This document shows, in pieces, positions 52,770 through 61,267 of a stretch of 64,000 bases of DNA. The position numbers were made by a program, and so were the translations under genes. Numbering within the stretch: position 1 is the first letter of the stretch; every line of letters starts with the position of its first letter. Under the pieces are notes generated by a model. That model was not told the origin of the DNA and made no database searches. It worked only from the letters and a program-made list of their open reading frames with translations. The stretch lies in contig CAZLUP010000001.1 in assembly GCA_964562685.1 (NCBI GenBank), positions 124,001 through 188,000 of the forward strand. Reading direction: 5' to 3'. Source of the DNA: Stanieria sp964562685. GTDB taxonomy: Bacteria > Cyanobacteriota > Cyanobacteriia > Cyanobacteriales > Xenococcaceae.

Positions 52770-53711
52770 ATGAAGCTCTTCTTGATTATCCTTGCTAGTG
52801 TGACAGGAATTGTCATTCTTGTCGAAGGTGGTTTGCGATTGTTATGGGGATTAGGAAATCCGCCTTTATATATTCCTGACAAAGAAATTGGCTATTTACT
52901 CAAACCGAATCAGCGGTTACGTCGGATGGGTAATCGCATTGTAATTAATCAATATTCTATGCGTAATGAAGCGATCGCGCCTAACAAACCTGCTACTACT
53001 TTGAGGATAATGTTACTGGGTGATTCGATTGTTAATGGAGGTTGGTGGACAGATCAAGAGGAAACTCTCTCTACTCTACTAACAAGGCAAATCGAGCCTA
53101 ATTTAGCCCAAAATCAAACAGTAGAAGTCTTAAATATTTCGGCTAATTCTTGGAGTCCTCGCAACCAATTAGCTTATTTGCGTCGTTTTGGCTTATTTGA
53201 AGCCGATCTTTTGATTTTAGTAATTAATACAGATGATTTGTTTGGGACTGCACCAACGGCTTTACCTGTTGGGAGAGAGAAAAATTATCCAGACAGCAAA
53301 CCGCCTTTAGCTTTAATTGAATTATTTAATCAAAAGTTTGGTCAAAATCAAACGATTCCTGAATTAGAAAAGATTAAACAAGAAACAGGCGATCGCGTTG
53401 GTAAAATTTTAACAGCAATTGAAGAAATTAAAACCCTTGCTGCTGAACAAAATACTCAGTTTATGTTAGCAATGACTCCTTTATTGAGAGAGACAGAGGT
53501 AAAAGGGCAGCGAGATTATGAAAAAAAAGCGAGAAACAGGCTTCAAGATTTTGCAACCACCGAAAACTTTGTTTATCTTGATTTTTTGCCTATTTTTCAA
53601 GATTTTCCTCAACCAGAATTTTTATACAGGGATCATATTCATTTAAGTCCGCAAGGCAATGCTTTAGTTACTGAGAAATTAAGCAAGTTTGTCCAAGAAA
53701 AACTTTTATAA
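52770..53711 (+). CDS. SGNH/GDSL-type hydrolase, membrane-anchored
   Basis: 313 aa. N-terminal signal anchor (about 2-26). Block I is MLLGDSIVNGG (catalytic Ser near 88), and the Asp-His pair is in YRDHIHLSPQGNALV near the C-terminus, as in SGNH esterases and acyltransferases. The body faces the periplasm. Related proteins deacetylate or acylate surface glycans; substrate unknown. No operon partner on this strand. Confidence 0.78.
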   Translation: MKLFLIILASVTGIVILVEGGLRLLWGLGNPPLYIPDKEIGYLLKPNQRLRRMGNRIVINQYSMRNEAIAPNKPATTLRIMLLGDSIVNGGWWTDQEETLSTLLTRQIEPNLAQNQTVEVLNISANSWSPRNQLAYLRRFGLFEADLLILVINTDDLFGTAPTALPVGREKNYPDSKPPLALIELFNQKFGQNQTIPELEKIKQETGDRVGKILTAIEEIKTLAAEQNTQFMLAMTPLLRETEVKGQRDYEKKARNRLQDFATTENFVYLDFLPIFQDFPQPEFLYRDHIHLSPQGNALVTEKLSKFVQEKLL

Positions 53712-53747
53712 TAATTCTTACACTTAGAAGATGTATTTCATACAGAA

Positions 53748-54038
53748 TCAAGTTCTTTTACGATGTTTACTTTTATTACTTGATTTATTTCCTTTAGGTT
53801 GAGTTTGATGTGAACCAAAATATTTTTCACTGCGATAGCGTAACCAAACTCTTAAAACTTGAGGAATTTTTTCTTTTTGTGCTTTAGTTAAAGTGTTATA
53901 TAGTGCTAAGGCTTTTTCTCTTTCGTGACGACAAGCGCGATTATTGTGAGCATCCCAATAACTTCGAGCGACTCTAATCCGACGACAAACTTCTTTAATT
54001 AGTGCTTCTTCTGTTTGATTATTTTCTGGTTTATTCAT
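53748..54038 (-). CDS. Small basic conserved-type hypothetical protein
   Basis: 96 aa, soluble, basic at the C-terminus (GSHQTQPKGNKSSNKSKHRKR). The core IKEVCRRIRVARSYWDAHNNRACRHEREKALALYNTLTKAQKEKIPQVLRVWLRYRSEKYFG looks helical and conserved. I know no function. Divergent from the RibK-like gene with only 13 bases between the two starts. Confidence 0.65.
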   Translation of the reverse strand: MNKPENNQTEEALIKEVCRRIRVARSYWDAHNNRACRHEREKALALYNTLTKAQKEKIPQVLRVWLRYRSEKYFGSHQTQPKGNKSSNKSKHRKRT

Positions 54039-54051
54039 TTGATTAAAATTG

Positions 54052-54510
54052 ATGGTTCACAATTGGTTGATAATAGATGGAGTAGTTAAATCAGGACATC
54101 AAGTAGCTTCTGGGTTAGCTACTGATAGTCCTTATCCTCGGGGAACAATTGCAATGCAATTACTTTTTTTTCAAGAGCGAGGATTGGATTTAAGCTCATG
54201 TTTTTTAGGTACTTTAAATATTTCAATTGCACCTGCTACTTTTATTTTGAAACATCCAGAATATACTTTTGAGCAAGTTCAATGGCATCCTGATTATCCT
54301 GCGGAAGATTTTTCTTTTTGTGCTTGCCAAATTATTTTTCAAACAAAAAATTATCATGGTTGGATTTATTATCCTCATCCTGAAACTAAAATTGGGCATT
54401 TTCAAGATAAGTCGACGTTAGAAGTTATTGCGCCATTTATTCCTTCTTTAAAGTATAGCGATCGCGTTAAATTTTTAATTAATCCCGAAGCAGTAATCAT
54501 TGTTGATTAA
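54052..54510 (+). CDS. DUF120/RibK-like protein (CTP-dependent riboflavin kinase fold)
   Basis: 152 aa. The opening GVVKSGHQVASGLATDSPYPRGTI, the central LGTLNISIAP and the late LEVIAPFIPSLKYSDRVKFLI line up with the archaeal CTP-dependent riboflavin kinase family (GxVxSGxGxGxxY, GTLNxxL, VEIIAPxxLRxxLxLxDGDxV). Bacteria normally use RibF instead, so another role, or a flavin or nucleotide-binding remnant, is possible. Fold call is by motif memory only. ATG at 54052 follows a TTG. Confidence 0.55.
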   Translation: MVHNWLIIDGVVKSGHQVASGLATDSPYPRGTIAMQLLFFQERGLDLSSCFLGTLNISIAPATFILKHPEYTFEQVQWHPDYPAEDFSFCACQIIFQTKNYHGWIYYPHPETKIGHFQDKSTLEVIAPFIPSLKYSDRVKFLINPEAVIIVD

Positions 54511-54579
54511 TTGTTTTTTGTTAATTAACTCGATTAAATTATAGGCAAACTACTTTTTTTTTTATTTGCTCACACAAAA

Positions 54580-54834
54580 ATGAATCTTATTACTGTAATT
54601 GGTCTACTTGCAGGTGGTTTAACAACGATCGCTTTTCTTCCTCAAGTTGTCAAAACTTGGAAAAGCAAATCAGCTAAAGATATTTCTTTGGGAATGTTTT
54701 TAACTTTTTGTACTGGAGTATTTTTATGGATAATTTATGGTTTTTGTGTCGGTGATCTTCCCGTGGTAGTTGCTAACATTATGACTTTTGTTTTTGCTTC
54801 GACAATTTTGTATTTTAAATTTAAGTATGGTTAA
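54580..54834 (+). CDS. SemiSWEET-type sugar transporter
   Basis: 84 aa, three membrane helices. PQ-loop motif TTIAFLPQVVKTWKSKSAKDISLGMFL in helix 1, and the second conserved W-x-x-YG region FLWIIYGFCVGDLPVVVAN. Bacterial SemiSWEETs work as homodimers and move sugars down a gradient. Specificity cannot be told. Confidence 0.9.
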   Translation: MNLITVIGLLAGGLTTIAFLPQVVKTWKSKSAKDISLGMFLTFCTGVFLWIIYGFCVGDLPVVVANIMTFVFASTILYFKFKYG

Positions 54835-55031
54835 AAAATTTGTCCACAGATTAACACAGATGAACTCAGATGGAGTTATTGATTGGTAGTGTTTTTTTTC
54901 TGAAGCTGTCAGCAATTAGGGTGATAGTAATAAGTTTTAAAATAATTTGATTTGCTCTTTTGATTGTAGTTTTTTGTTTGAGAATTTATAGTATCAGCAA
55001 TATTTTATCCACAACATCTAAGAGAATTATT

Positions 55032-56264
55032 ATGATCAAAGTTCTTCATTTGGCAGATATTCATCTGGGAAGTGGTTTTTCTCACGGGAGAATTAATCCT
55101 GAAACTGGAATTAATACTCGTTTAGAAGATTTTGTTAAAACTTTAAGTCTCTGTATTGACAGAGCGATCGCAGAACCTGTAGATGTAGTGTTATTTGCTG
55201 GAGATGCTTTTCCTGATGCGACACCTGCACCTTTTATCCATGAAGCTTTTGCTAGTCAGTTTCGTCGTTTAGCTGATGCCAATATTCCCACCATTCTTTT
55301 AGTAGGCAATCACGATCAACATTCTCAAGGCAACGGAGGAGCGAGTTTATGTATTTATCGTACCTTAGTAGTGCCTGGATTTATTGTAGGCGATCGCATT
55401 ACTACTCATTGCATCGATACTGCTAATGGTAGTCTGCAAGTGATTACTTTACCTTGGTTGAATCGTTCGACGCTGCTGACTCGTCCAGAAACCGAAGGGT
55501 TATCTCTAGAAGAAGTCAATCAATTATTAATCGAAAAGTTACAACCAGTTTTAGAAGCGGAAATTCGTCGTCTCGATCCCAATTTGCCTACGATTCTGTT
55601 AGGTCATTTAATGGCAGATCGTGCTAATTTGGGTGCAGAAAGATTACTAGCCGTCGGAAAAGGTTTTACTATTCCTCTATCGTTGTTAATTCGTCCTGAA
55701 TTTGATTATGTCGCTTTAGGTCACGTTCACAAACATCAAAATCTCAACAAAACTAACGATCCTCCGATCATTTATCCTGGCAGTATTGAGAGAGTTGATT
55801 TTAGCGAAGAAAAAGAAGATAAAGGCTATGTTTTATTAGAAATAACAAAAGGAAAAGTCAAGTGGGAATTTTGTCCTTTACCCGTTCGTCCTTTTTGTAC
55901 TATCAATTTAGATGTTTCTAGTGCAAATAATCCTCAAGAGGTCATTTTAAATGCGATCGCAAAAGAACCAATCGAAGATGCTGTAGTCAGACTAATTTAT
56001 CAAATCCGCTCTGAACAATTAGAATTAATTAATACAAATGTTCTTTATCAAGCTCTTCAACCTGCCCATAGTTACACAATTCGTCCTGAATTAGTTAGTC
56101 AGTTAGCTCGTCCACGTCTGCCAGAATTAGGAGTAGAAAATACCCTCGATCCGATCTTTGCACTAAAAACCTATTTAAATAACCGAGAAGATCTACAAGA
56201 GCTTAAAACAGATTTAATTACTGCTGCTCAAGGTTTGCTAGCTAAAGACACAGTAGAAAATTAG
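55032..56264 (+). CDS. sbcD: SbcD/Mre11-type DNA exonuclease
   Basis: 410 aa. Metallophosphoesterase motifs: LADIHLGSG, FAGDAFPDATP, LVGNHDQHS, LLGHLMAD and ALGHVHKHQ give the full two-metal site of SbcD/Mre11 nucleases. ATG at 55032 starts the domain at the right place; an open frame upstream to 54960 is not family-like. The ATPase partner SbcC is not next to it. It acts on hairpin DNA and broken ends, which matters in this palindrome-rich genome (inference). Confidence 0.9.
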   Translation: MIKVLHLADIHLGSGFSHGRINPETGINTRLEDFVKTLSLCIDRAIAEPVDVVLFAGDAFPDATPAPFIHEAFASQFRRLADANIPTILLVGNHDQHSQGNGGASLCIYRTLVVPGFIVGDRITTHCIDTANGSLQVITLPWLNRSTLLTRPETEGLSLEEVNQLLIEKLQPVLEAEIRRLDPNLPTILLGHLMADRANLGAERLLAVGKGFTIPLSLLIRPEFDYVALGHVHKHQNLNKTNDPPIIYPGSIERVDFSEEKEDKGYVLLEITKGKVKWEFCPLPVRPFCTINLDVSSANNPQEVILNAIAKEPIEDAVVRLIYQIRSEQLELINTNVLYQALQPAHSYTIRPELVSQLARPRLPELGVENTLDPIFALKTYLNNREDLQELKTDLITAAQGLLAKDTVEN

Positions 56265-56283
56265 GCATTGCAAAAAAGACTAA

Positions 56284-56312
56284 GTAACTGATAACCGATA
56301 ACTGATAACTGA
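56284..56312. repeat. Heptamer-like repeat (GATAACT)n
   Basis: TAACTGATAACCGATAACTGATAACTG: about four units of a 7-base repeat between sbcD and psbK. Confidence 0.75.
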
Positions 56313-56393
56313 GAAGAGGATGGTTTTTGCATATCCAAATCATGATAACATTGCTACTATCTTTAAGAAAATTTTTGGAAGGTAGATAGATAT

Positions 56394-56531
56394 ATGGAAG
56401 CAGCAATGCTATTAGCAAAACTACCAGAAGCCTACGCTATTTTTAACCCTTTAGTGGATGTTCTGCCCTTAATTCCCTTGTTTTTCCTCTTACTGGCTTT
56501 TGTTTGGCAAGCAGCAGTGGGATTTCGATAA
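56394..56531 (+). CDS. psbK: Photosystem II reaction centre protein K
   Basis: 45 aa. A short leader (MEAAMLLAK) is removed at LPEAYAIFNPLVDVLPLIP; one membrane helix follows (about 23-42, FFLLLAFVWQAAVGFR at the end). This matches PsbK almost residue by residue. It is a low-mass subunit next to CP43. Ribosome site GGAAGG lies 13 bases before the ATG. It marks the left boundary of the arsenic/phosphate region. Confidence 0.95.
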   Translation: MEAAMLLAKLPEAYAIFNPLVDVLPLIPLFFLLLAFVWQAAVGFR

Positions 56532-56672
56532 GTTTTCTCGCTGTAAAATTACAATAACATCTAAAAATTTTTTTGTTGGTATCCTCAATGGATGCCTTTT
56601 TTATTGCTCGATATTTTCAGCAACCTACTTGGTGATGAGTCTAAAATAAAAAAAACATTTCAAATAAATTTG

Positions 56673-56990
56673 ATGCAAGTTAGTACTTCGGATTTAACCC
56701 AAATTTGGGCTGGTTTTCACGCGCTCTCAGAACCCTTAAGGTTACAAATTATCGAACTGTTGCACTCTCAGGAGTTATGTGTTTGTGAACTGTGTCATAA
56801 ACTAGAGGTAAATCAATCAAAGCTTTCTTTTCATTTAAAAACTCTCAAGGAAGCCAATCTCGTTCGCGCTCGACAAGAAGGACGTTGGATTTACTATAGT
56901 CTCAATTTAGCTCAGTTTATTATTCTCGAACAGTATTTAGCTGAGTTTCGGCGTTTTGGAGATATCTTACCAGCTAGAGGTTGTGATTAG
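56673..56990 (+). CDS. arsR: ArsR-family arsenic-responsive repressor
   Basis: 105 aa winged-helix repressor. The metal site of classic ArsR, ELCVCELC, is at about residues 35-42. The recognition helix follows (NQSKLSFHLKTLKEANLV) and the wing RQEGRWIYYSLN. ATG at 56673 gives the family length; an in-frame ATG at 56592 would add 27 residues. It heads a group of pst genes, a second pstS and acr3, and exact ATCAA-N6-TTGAT palindromes precede two of these units, so it likely represses them until As(III) or Sb(III) binds. Confidence 0.9.
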   Translation: MQVSTSDLTQIWAGFHALSEPLRLQIIELLHSQELCVCELCHKLEVNQSKLSFHLKTLKEANLVRARQEGRWIYYSLNLAQFIILEQYLAEFRRFGDILPARGCD

Positions 56991-57106
56991 AGAATGAAAA
57001 CTATAAAAGCAACTTTTATTGTTAAGTAACAAATACAGAAAATAGAGATTCGCCCAATTCTTATTGAAACTTGGTTTGTAAGAAATTAAAAAAAAATATT
57101 TTATCC

Positions 57107-57122
57107 ATCAACTTTTTTTGAT
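57107..57122. promoter_or_regulatory. Predicted ArsR operator upstream of pstS1
   Basis: ATCAA-CTTTTT-TTGAT, an exact ATCAA-N6-TTGAT palindrome. A possible -10 box TATATT begins at its last base (57122-57127). The same palindrome occurs twice before pstS2. This sequence form is known to me as the ArsR target of the Synechocystis ars operon. Confidence 0.7.
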
Positions 57123-57246
57123 ATATTATCTTTGTAATTGAGTATTAGTACTTTTATATTTGAGCGATTAAAGGGACTTAATAGCTATGCAAATCCCAAG
57201 TTAAGTCTCACAAGTTAAGAAGAGTTAAAGAGGAATTTAAAAATCT

Positions 57247-58290
57247 ATGATGAAGCAGAAATATCAGCTTCCTTTAAGCTCAACCCTAGCTATTTTGCTC
57301 GCTAGTGTAGCGGTTGGTAGCGTAGGCAATCAAACTTTTGCTTCCAATGCTAACAAGCAACAGGGTGGTAGTTTGATTACAATTGACGGTTCGAGTACCG
57401 TATTTCCCATTACCGAAGCCATGGCAGAAGAATTTCAAATAGCCAATCCTGGAATTAGAATCACTGTGGGAATCTCTGGTACTGGAGGCGGGTTTAAAAA
57501 GTTCTGTGCGGGAGAAACCGATATTTCTAATGCTTCCCGTCCAATTAAAGAAGAAGAAATAGCACTGTGCGAACAAGCAGGGATCGAATATATCGAACTA
57601 CCCGTTTCTTATGACGGATTGTCAGTAGTAGTTAACCCACAAAATGATTGGGTAGACTGCTTGACCACCGAAGAACTCAAAAAAATCTGGGAACCTGCTG
57701 CTCAAGGCAAAATTACTAATTGGAATCAAGTCAGAGCAGATTTTCCCGACCAACCACTGAGTCTTTATGGACCTGGAACCGATTCGGGTACATTTGACTA
57801 CTTTACTGGCGCAATCACTGGTGAAGAATCAGCTAGTCGCGGTGACTATACTGCTAGCGAAGATGACAACGTCATTGTACAAGGTGTAGCTAACGATCAG
57901 GGTGCTTTAGGTTATTTCGGTTTAGCTTATTACGAAGAAAACCAAAACAGTCTCAAACTCGTCAGTATTGATGACGGAGACCCTAGTAATGGAGAAGGAT
58001 GTATTGCTCCTAGTGCAGAAACGGTCAATGACGGTACTTATCAACCACTGGCTCGTCCTGAATTCATTTATGTCAAAAAAGAAGCTCTGGCTCGCCCAGA
58101 AGTACAGAGTTTTGTTGACTTCTATCTAGACCCTGCCAACAGCGAACTGGTAAGTGAAGTGGGTTATATTCCTATGAGTGAAGCAGTTTATCAAGGAGCG
58201 CAAAATCGTTTAGCCAATCAAACTACAGGTACAGTTTTTGAAGGTGGCTCAACAGTAGGAGTTAATCTGGCAGAGAAATACGCTCAATAA
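57247..58290 (+). CDS. pstS: Phosphate ABC transporter substrate-binding protein (PstS/SphX)
   Basis: 347 aa periplasmic phosphate-binding protein. Signal peptide about 1-32. Binding motifs: IDGSSTVFPITEAMAEEF, GTGGGFKKFCAGETDISNASRPI, and GPGTDSGTFDYF, as in PstS of the SphX type. It binds inorganic phosphate and hands it to PstCA. Arsenate rejection is a known property of tight PstS proteins, which fits its ArsR context. Ribosome site GAGGA. An attenuator-like hairpin follows. Confidence 0.94.
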   Translation: MMKQKYQLPLSSTLAILLASVAVGSVGNQTFASNANKQQGGSLITIDGSSTVFPITEAMAEEFQIANPGIRITVGISGTGGGFKKFCAGETDISNASRPIKEEEIALCEQAGIEYIELPVSYDGLSVVVNPQNDWVDCLTTEELKKIWEPAAQGKITNWNQVRADFPDQPLSLYGPGTDSGTFDYFTGAITGEESASRGDYTASEDDNVIVQGVANDQGALGYFGLAYYEENQNSLKLVSIDDGDPSNGEGCIAPSAETVNDGTYQPLARPEFIYVKKEALARPEVQSFVDFYLDPANSELVSEVGYIPMSEAVYQGAQNRLANQTTGTVFEGGSTVGVNLAEKYAQ

Positions 58291-58310
58291 GCCATTATTT
58301 TAGCTAAAAG

Positions 58311-58362
58311 CTAACCCAGTCCTATTCTAGATAACAGGATTTGGGTTAGTCAAAATTTTTTT
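58311..58362 (+). terminator. Attenuator-type terminator between pstS and pstC
   Basis: CTAACCCA-GTCCT / AGGATT-TGGGTTAG stem with a small internal loop, followed by a T-run (58355-58362). It sits between pstS and pstC, where partial termination would give more binding protein than permease. Confidence 0.7.
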
Positions 58363-58377
58363 AGGTTACTAAAATTT

Positions 58378-59316
58378 ATGAGTATCAGTTCCTTTGAGCA
58401 ATTTGACCGTAGTGAACGTTGGCAACCCAATCGTACTTTGAACAAATGGATCCAGCGAACTATTGTCGCGGTCTTTGGTTTGTTTGCCCTAATTTCCGTC
58501 TTAACTACATTTGGCATTGTCATTACTTTACTGGTGGATGCCATTCCTTTCTTTCAGGAAGTTCCTTTCGTTAATTTTTTAACGGATACAGAGTGGACTC
58601 CCCTGTTTAGCCAGAAAGAATACGGTATTTTTGTCTTAATTAGTGCAACCTTTTTGACTTCCGTAATTGCAGTTGCTGTTGCCCTACCTTTGGGTTTGCT
58701 TTCTGCCGTTTGCTTGAGCGAATATGCCCCTAGTTCTCTGCGTCGCTGGCTCAAACCAGCTTTGGAGATACTAGCTGGTGTACCGACTGTAGTATACGGT
58801 TATTTTGCTCTTTTATTCGTTACCCCTATACTACGCAACTTTATCCCTGGGATGCAGCCTTTTAACTCCCTGAGTGCAGGAATAGTCTTAGGAATTGCGA
58901 TTATTCCCACAGTGGCATCTCTGAGTGAAGATGCGATTTATGCCGTTCCCAATAGCTTAAGACAGGGAGCTTACGCCCTGGGGTCAACTAAACGGGAAGT
59001 AATTTTGGGCGTAGTGATTCCTTCTGCTTTATCAGGAATTGTTGCTTCCTTTATTCTGGGAGTTTCTCGTGCTGTAGGAGAGACAATGATCGTCGCTATT
59101 GCTGCGGGGCAAAGTCCTAATCTGACTCTCAATCCCCTTGTTCCAGTTGCTACGATGACCGCCTACATTGTTCAGGTTAGTTTGGGTGATGCTCCTGCGG
59201 GTTCTTTGGCATTTAAAACTATTTACGCTGTGGGGTTAACTTTATTTTTAATTACCCTAGTTTTGAATGTGTTTAGCTTTTGGTTTGTCCGTCGTTTTCA
59301 ACAGAAGTACGAATGA
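58378..59316 (+). CDS. pstC: Phosphate ABC transporter permease PstC
   Basis: 312 aa, six membrane helices. The EAA-type loop DAIYAVPNSLRQGAYALGSTKREVILGVVIPSALSGI contacts PstB. Long N-terminal periplasmic segment (VPFVNFLTDTEWTPLF) is typical of PstC. Its stop overlaps the pstA start (ATGA), so the two are translationally coupled. Confidence 0.94.
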   Translation: MSISSFEQFDRSERWQPNRTLNKWIQRTIVAVFGLFALISVLTTFGIVITLLVDAIPFFQEVPFVNFLTDTEWTPLFSQKEYGIFVLISATFLTSVIAVAVALPLGLLSAVCLSEYAPSSLRRWLKPALEILAGVPTVVYGYFALLFVTPILRNFIPGMQPFNSLSAGIVLGIAIIPTVASLSEDAIYAVPNSLRQGAYALGSTKREVILGVVIPSALSGIVASFILGVSRAVGETMIVAIAAGQSPNLTLNPLVPVATMTAYIVQVSLGDAPAGSLAFKTIYAVGLTLFLITLVLNVFSFWFVRRFQQKYE

Positions 59317-60245
59317 ATACCAACAATTCTTCTCAACCTCTAACCGAGAAAAAAAAATCTAACTTTGATGTCGGGTTATCCCGACGCTTTATGATTGATC
59401 GCATTTTTCAAATTGCTTGTTGGACGGCAGTAACTATCGGACTTTTAGCCTTAGTTATCCTGCTCGTCGATGTATTTATTGACGGTTTACCTCGCTTAGA
59501 TTGGACACTTTTAAGTGAATTTCCTTCCCGTCGTGCTAGCCGTGCGGGATTAAAATCAGCTTTGGTGGGAACAATTTGGCTGATGATAACCACTGCCATT
59601 TTGACTTTCCCTTTGGGGGTAGGTGCAGGTATTTTCCTGGAAGAATTTGTGAAAGATACCTGGTATGCCAAGGTGATTGAGGTAAATATTAGCAATCTCG
59701 CTGCCGTCCCTTCAATTATCTATGGTTTACTAGGTCTGGCTGTATTTGTACGGGTTATGGAACCAATCACAGGCGGTCGCAGTGTTCTAGCAGGTGCGAT
59801 GACTCTTAGCTTACTAGTTCTTCCCATTGTGATTGTCGCCACTAGAGAAGCTCTGCGGGCAGTTCCCGATAGTCTGCGTCAAGCAGGATACGCTTTAGGG
59901 GCAACGCGATGGCAGGTCATTAGTTCTCAAGTTTTTCCCCTGGCTTTTCCAGGAATGTTAACTGGGGCAATTTTGGCTCTTTCTCGTGCTATTGGGGAAA
60001 CTGCCCCTCTAATTACCATTGGTGCTTTAACTTTTATTGCTTTTTTACCTCCCCTATCCTTAGAAGGTTTTCAAACTCCATTTACTGCCTTGCCTATTCA
60101 AATTTTCAACTGGGTTTCCCGTCCTCAAGACGAATTTCATACGGCAGCAGCAGCAGGTATTATCGTCCTGATGGTAGTTTTATTATTAATGAATGCGATC
60201 GCAATTTGGTTACGCAACAAGTTTCAACAAGACAAGTCAATTTGA
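59313..60245 (+). CDS. pstA: Phosphate ABC transporter permease PstA
   Basis: 310 aa, six helices. EAA loop REALRAVPDSLRQAGYALGATRWQVISSQVFPLAFPGMLTG; the ending PIQIFNWVSRPQDEFH...AAAAGIIVLM is typical of PstA. ATG at 59313 overlaps the pstC stop by 4 bases and is chosen over an upstream TTG at 59280. Confidence 0.94.
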   Translation: MNTNNSSQPLTEKKKSNFDVGLSRRFMIDRIFQIACWTAVTIGLLALVILLVDVFIDGLPRLDWTLLSEFPSRRASRAGLKSALVGTIWLMITTAILTFPLGVGAGIFLEEFVKDTWYAKVIEVNISNLAAVPSIIYGLLGLAVFVRVMEPITGGRSVLAGAMTLSLLVLPIVIVATREALRAVPDSLRQAGYALGATRWQVISSQVFPLAFPGMLTGAILALSRAIGETAPLITIGALTFIAFLPPLSLEGFQTPFTALPIQIFNWVSRPQDEFHTAAAAGIIVLMVVLLLMNAIAIWLRNKFQQDKSI

Positions 60246-60337
60246 GAGCAGCCTTTGAACAAAATTAAGCACCAATTTTGCTTGGGTTGAGCATTCCCTT
60301 TCTTTATTGATATCTATCTCCTTAAAATCTAGTTTTT

Positions 60338-61144
60338 ATGAACACTAAGACTCTAGAAAATGCTGTAGCAGAAGCAATTTTTCAACTAGAACAAGTTTCG
60401 GTTTACTATGGTAACTTCGAGGCGGTGCGTCAAGTTAACATGGAAATCCCCAAAAACAAAATTACTGCTTTTATCGGCCCTTCTGGTTGCGGAAAAAGTA
60501 CTCTGTTGCGTTGTTTTAATCGTTTAAATGACCTCATTCCTGGGGCAAGAGTAAAAGGTAGAATCACCTATCACGATCGCAATTTGTATGGTAGAGGTAT
60601 GGAAGCAGTAGAAGTGCGCCGTCGCATCGGTATGGTATTTCAAAAACCTAATCCATTTCCTAAATCAATCTATGACAATATTGCGTTTGGGGCAAGAGTT
60701 AATGGCTATCGCGGAGATCTAGATGAACTAGTAGAGTGCTCGCTCCAGCAAGCTGCTCTTTGGGATGAAGTTAAAGATAAGCTGAGAGAAAATGGTTTAT
60801 CCCTCTCTGGTGGACAGCAGCAACGTCTCTGTATTGCTCGTGCGATCGCCATTGAACCAGAAGTATTGCTGATGGATGAGCCTTGTTCTGCCCTCGATCC
60901 CATTTCTACTCTCAAGATTGAAGAGTTAATTCAGCAACTCAAACAAACCTATACGATTGTGATCGTAACTCATAATATGCAACAGGCAAGCCGAGCTTCG
61001 GACATGGCTGCTTTTTTTAATGTCGTAACTTCTGAGGAAGGAAAACGCTCTGGTTATTTAGTGGAGTATAGCCCAACAGTTCAACTGTTTAACAATCCCC
61101 AGCAGGAATCGACTCAAGAATACATCAGTGGTCGTTTTGGTTAA
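60338..61144 (+). CDS. pstB: Phosphate ABC transporter ATPase PstB
   Basis: 268 aa. Walker A GPSGCGKST, Q-loop GMVFQKPNPFPKSIYDNIAFG (a PstB hallmark), signature LSGGQQQRLCIARAIA, Walker B LLMDEPCSALDP, H-loop VIVTHNMQQA. Powers PstCA from the cytosol. The gene is 92 bases after pstA, same strand. Confidence 0.95.
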   Translation: MNTKTLENAVAEAIFQLEQVSVYYGNFEAVRQVNMEIPKNKITAFIGPSGCGKSTLLRCFNRLNDLIPGARVKGRITYHDRNLYGRGMEAVEVRRRIGMVFQKPNPFPKSIYDNIAFGARVNGYRGDLDELVECSLQQAALWDEVKDKLRENGLSLSGGQQQRLCIARAIAIEPEVLLMDEPCSALDPISTLKIEELIQQLKQTYTIVIVTHNMQQASRASDMAAFFNVVTSEEGKRSGYLVEYSPTVQLFNNPQQESTQEYISGRFG

Positions 61145-61190
61145 AATAAGCGATCGCTGAGTAATTAAAAACTTACTGTCAAGTTTGTCA

Positions 61191-61229
61191 ATCAAGATTA
61201 TTTGATACATCAAGATTATTTGATATAAA
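61191..61229 (+). promoter_or_regulatory. Double ArsR operator overlapping the pstS2-acr3 promoter
   Basis: Two identical 16-bp palindromes ATCAAGATTATTTGAT (61191-61206 and 61209-61224), 18 bases centre to centre. A promoter is embedded: -35 TTGATA (61202-61207), 16-base spacer, -10 TATAAA (61224-61229). A repressor bound at both would cover it. The form ATCAA-N6-TTGAT matches the site at 57107-57122. Confidence 0.82.
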
Positions 61230-61267
61230 ATTAAAATCAGTTCCACAATTGTTAAGTGGAGAAAAAA

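Noticed and set aside
54835..54900. CCACAGATTAACACAGATG-like sequence after the SemiSWEET gene considered as a regulatory array.
   Set aside because: It looks like a fragment of a common dispersed cyanobacterial repeat with no array structure or relation to the neighbouring genes.
54960..55031. 24-codon upstream extension of sbcD.
   Set aside because: The metallophosphoesterase domain begins at MIKVLHLADIH from 55032; the extension is hydrophobic and not family-like.
56592..56672. 27-codon upstream extension of arsR.
   Set aside because: An in-frame ATG exists, but classic ArsR proteins are about 105 aa, which the ATG at 56673 gives exactly. It cannot be fully excluded.
57198..57230. Three TTAA-containing repeats (AAGTTAAG, AAGTTAAG, AGTTAAAG) before pstS that resemble a cyanobacterial Pho box.
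   Set aside because: They lie only 17-49 bases before the start codon and run into the ribosome site, and the spacing is 14 then 11 rather than regular 11. A PhoB-type site is expected further upstream at the -35 region.
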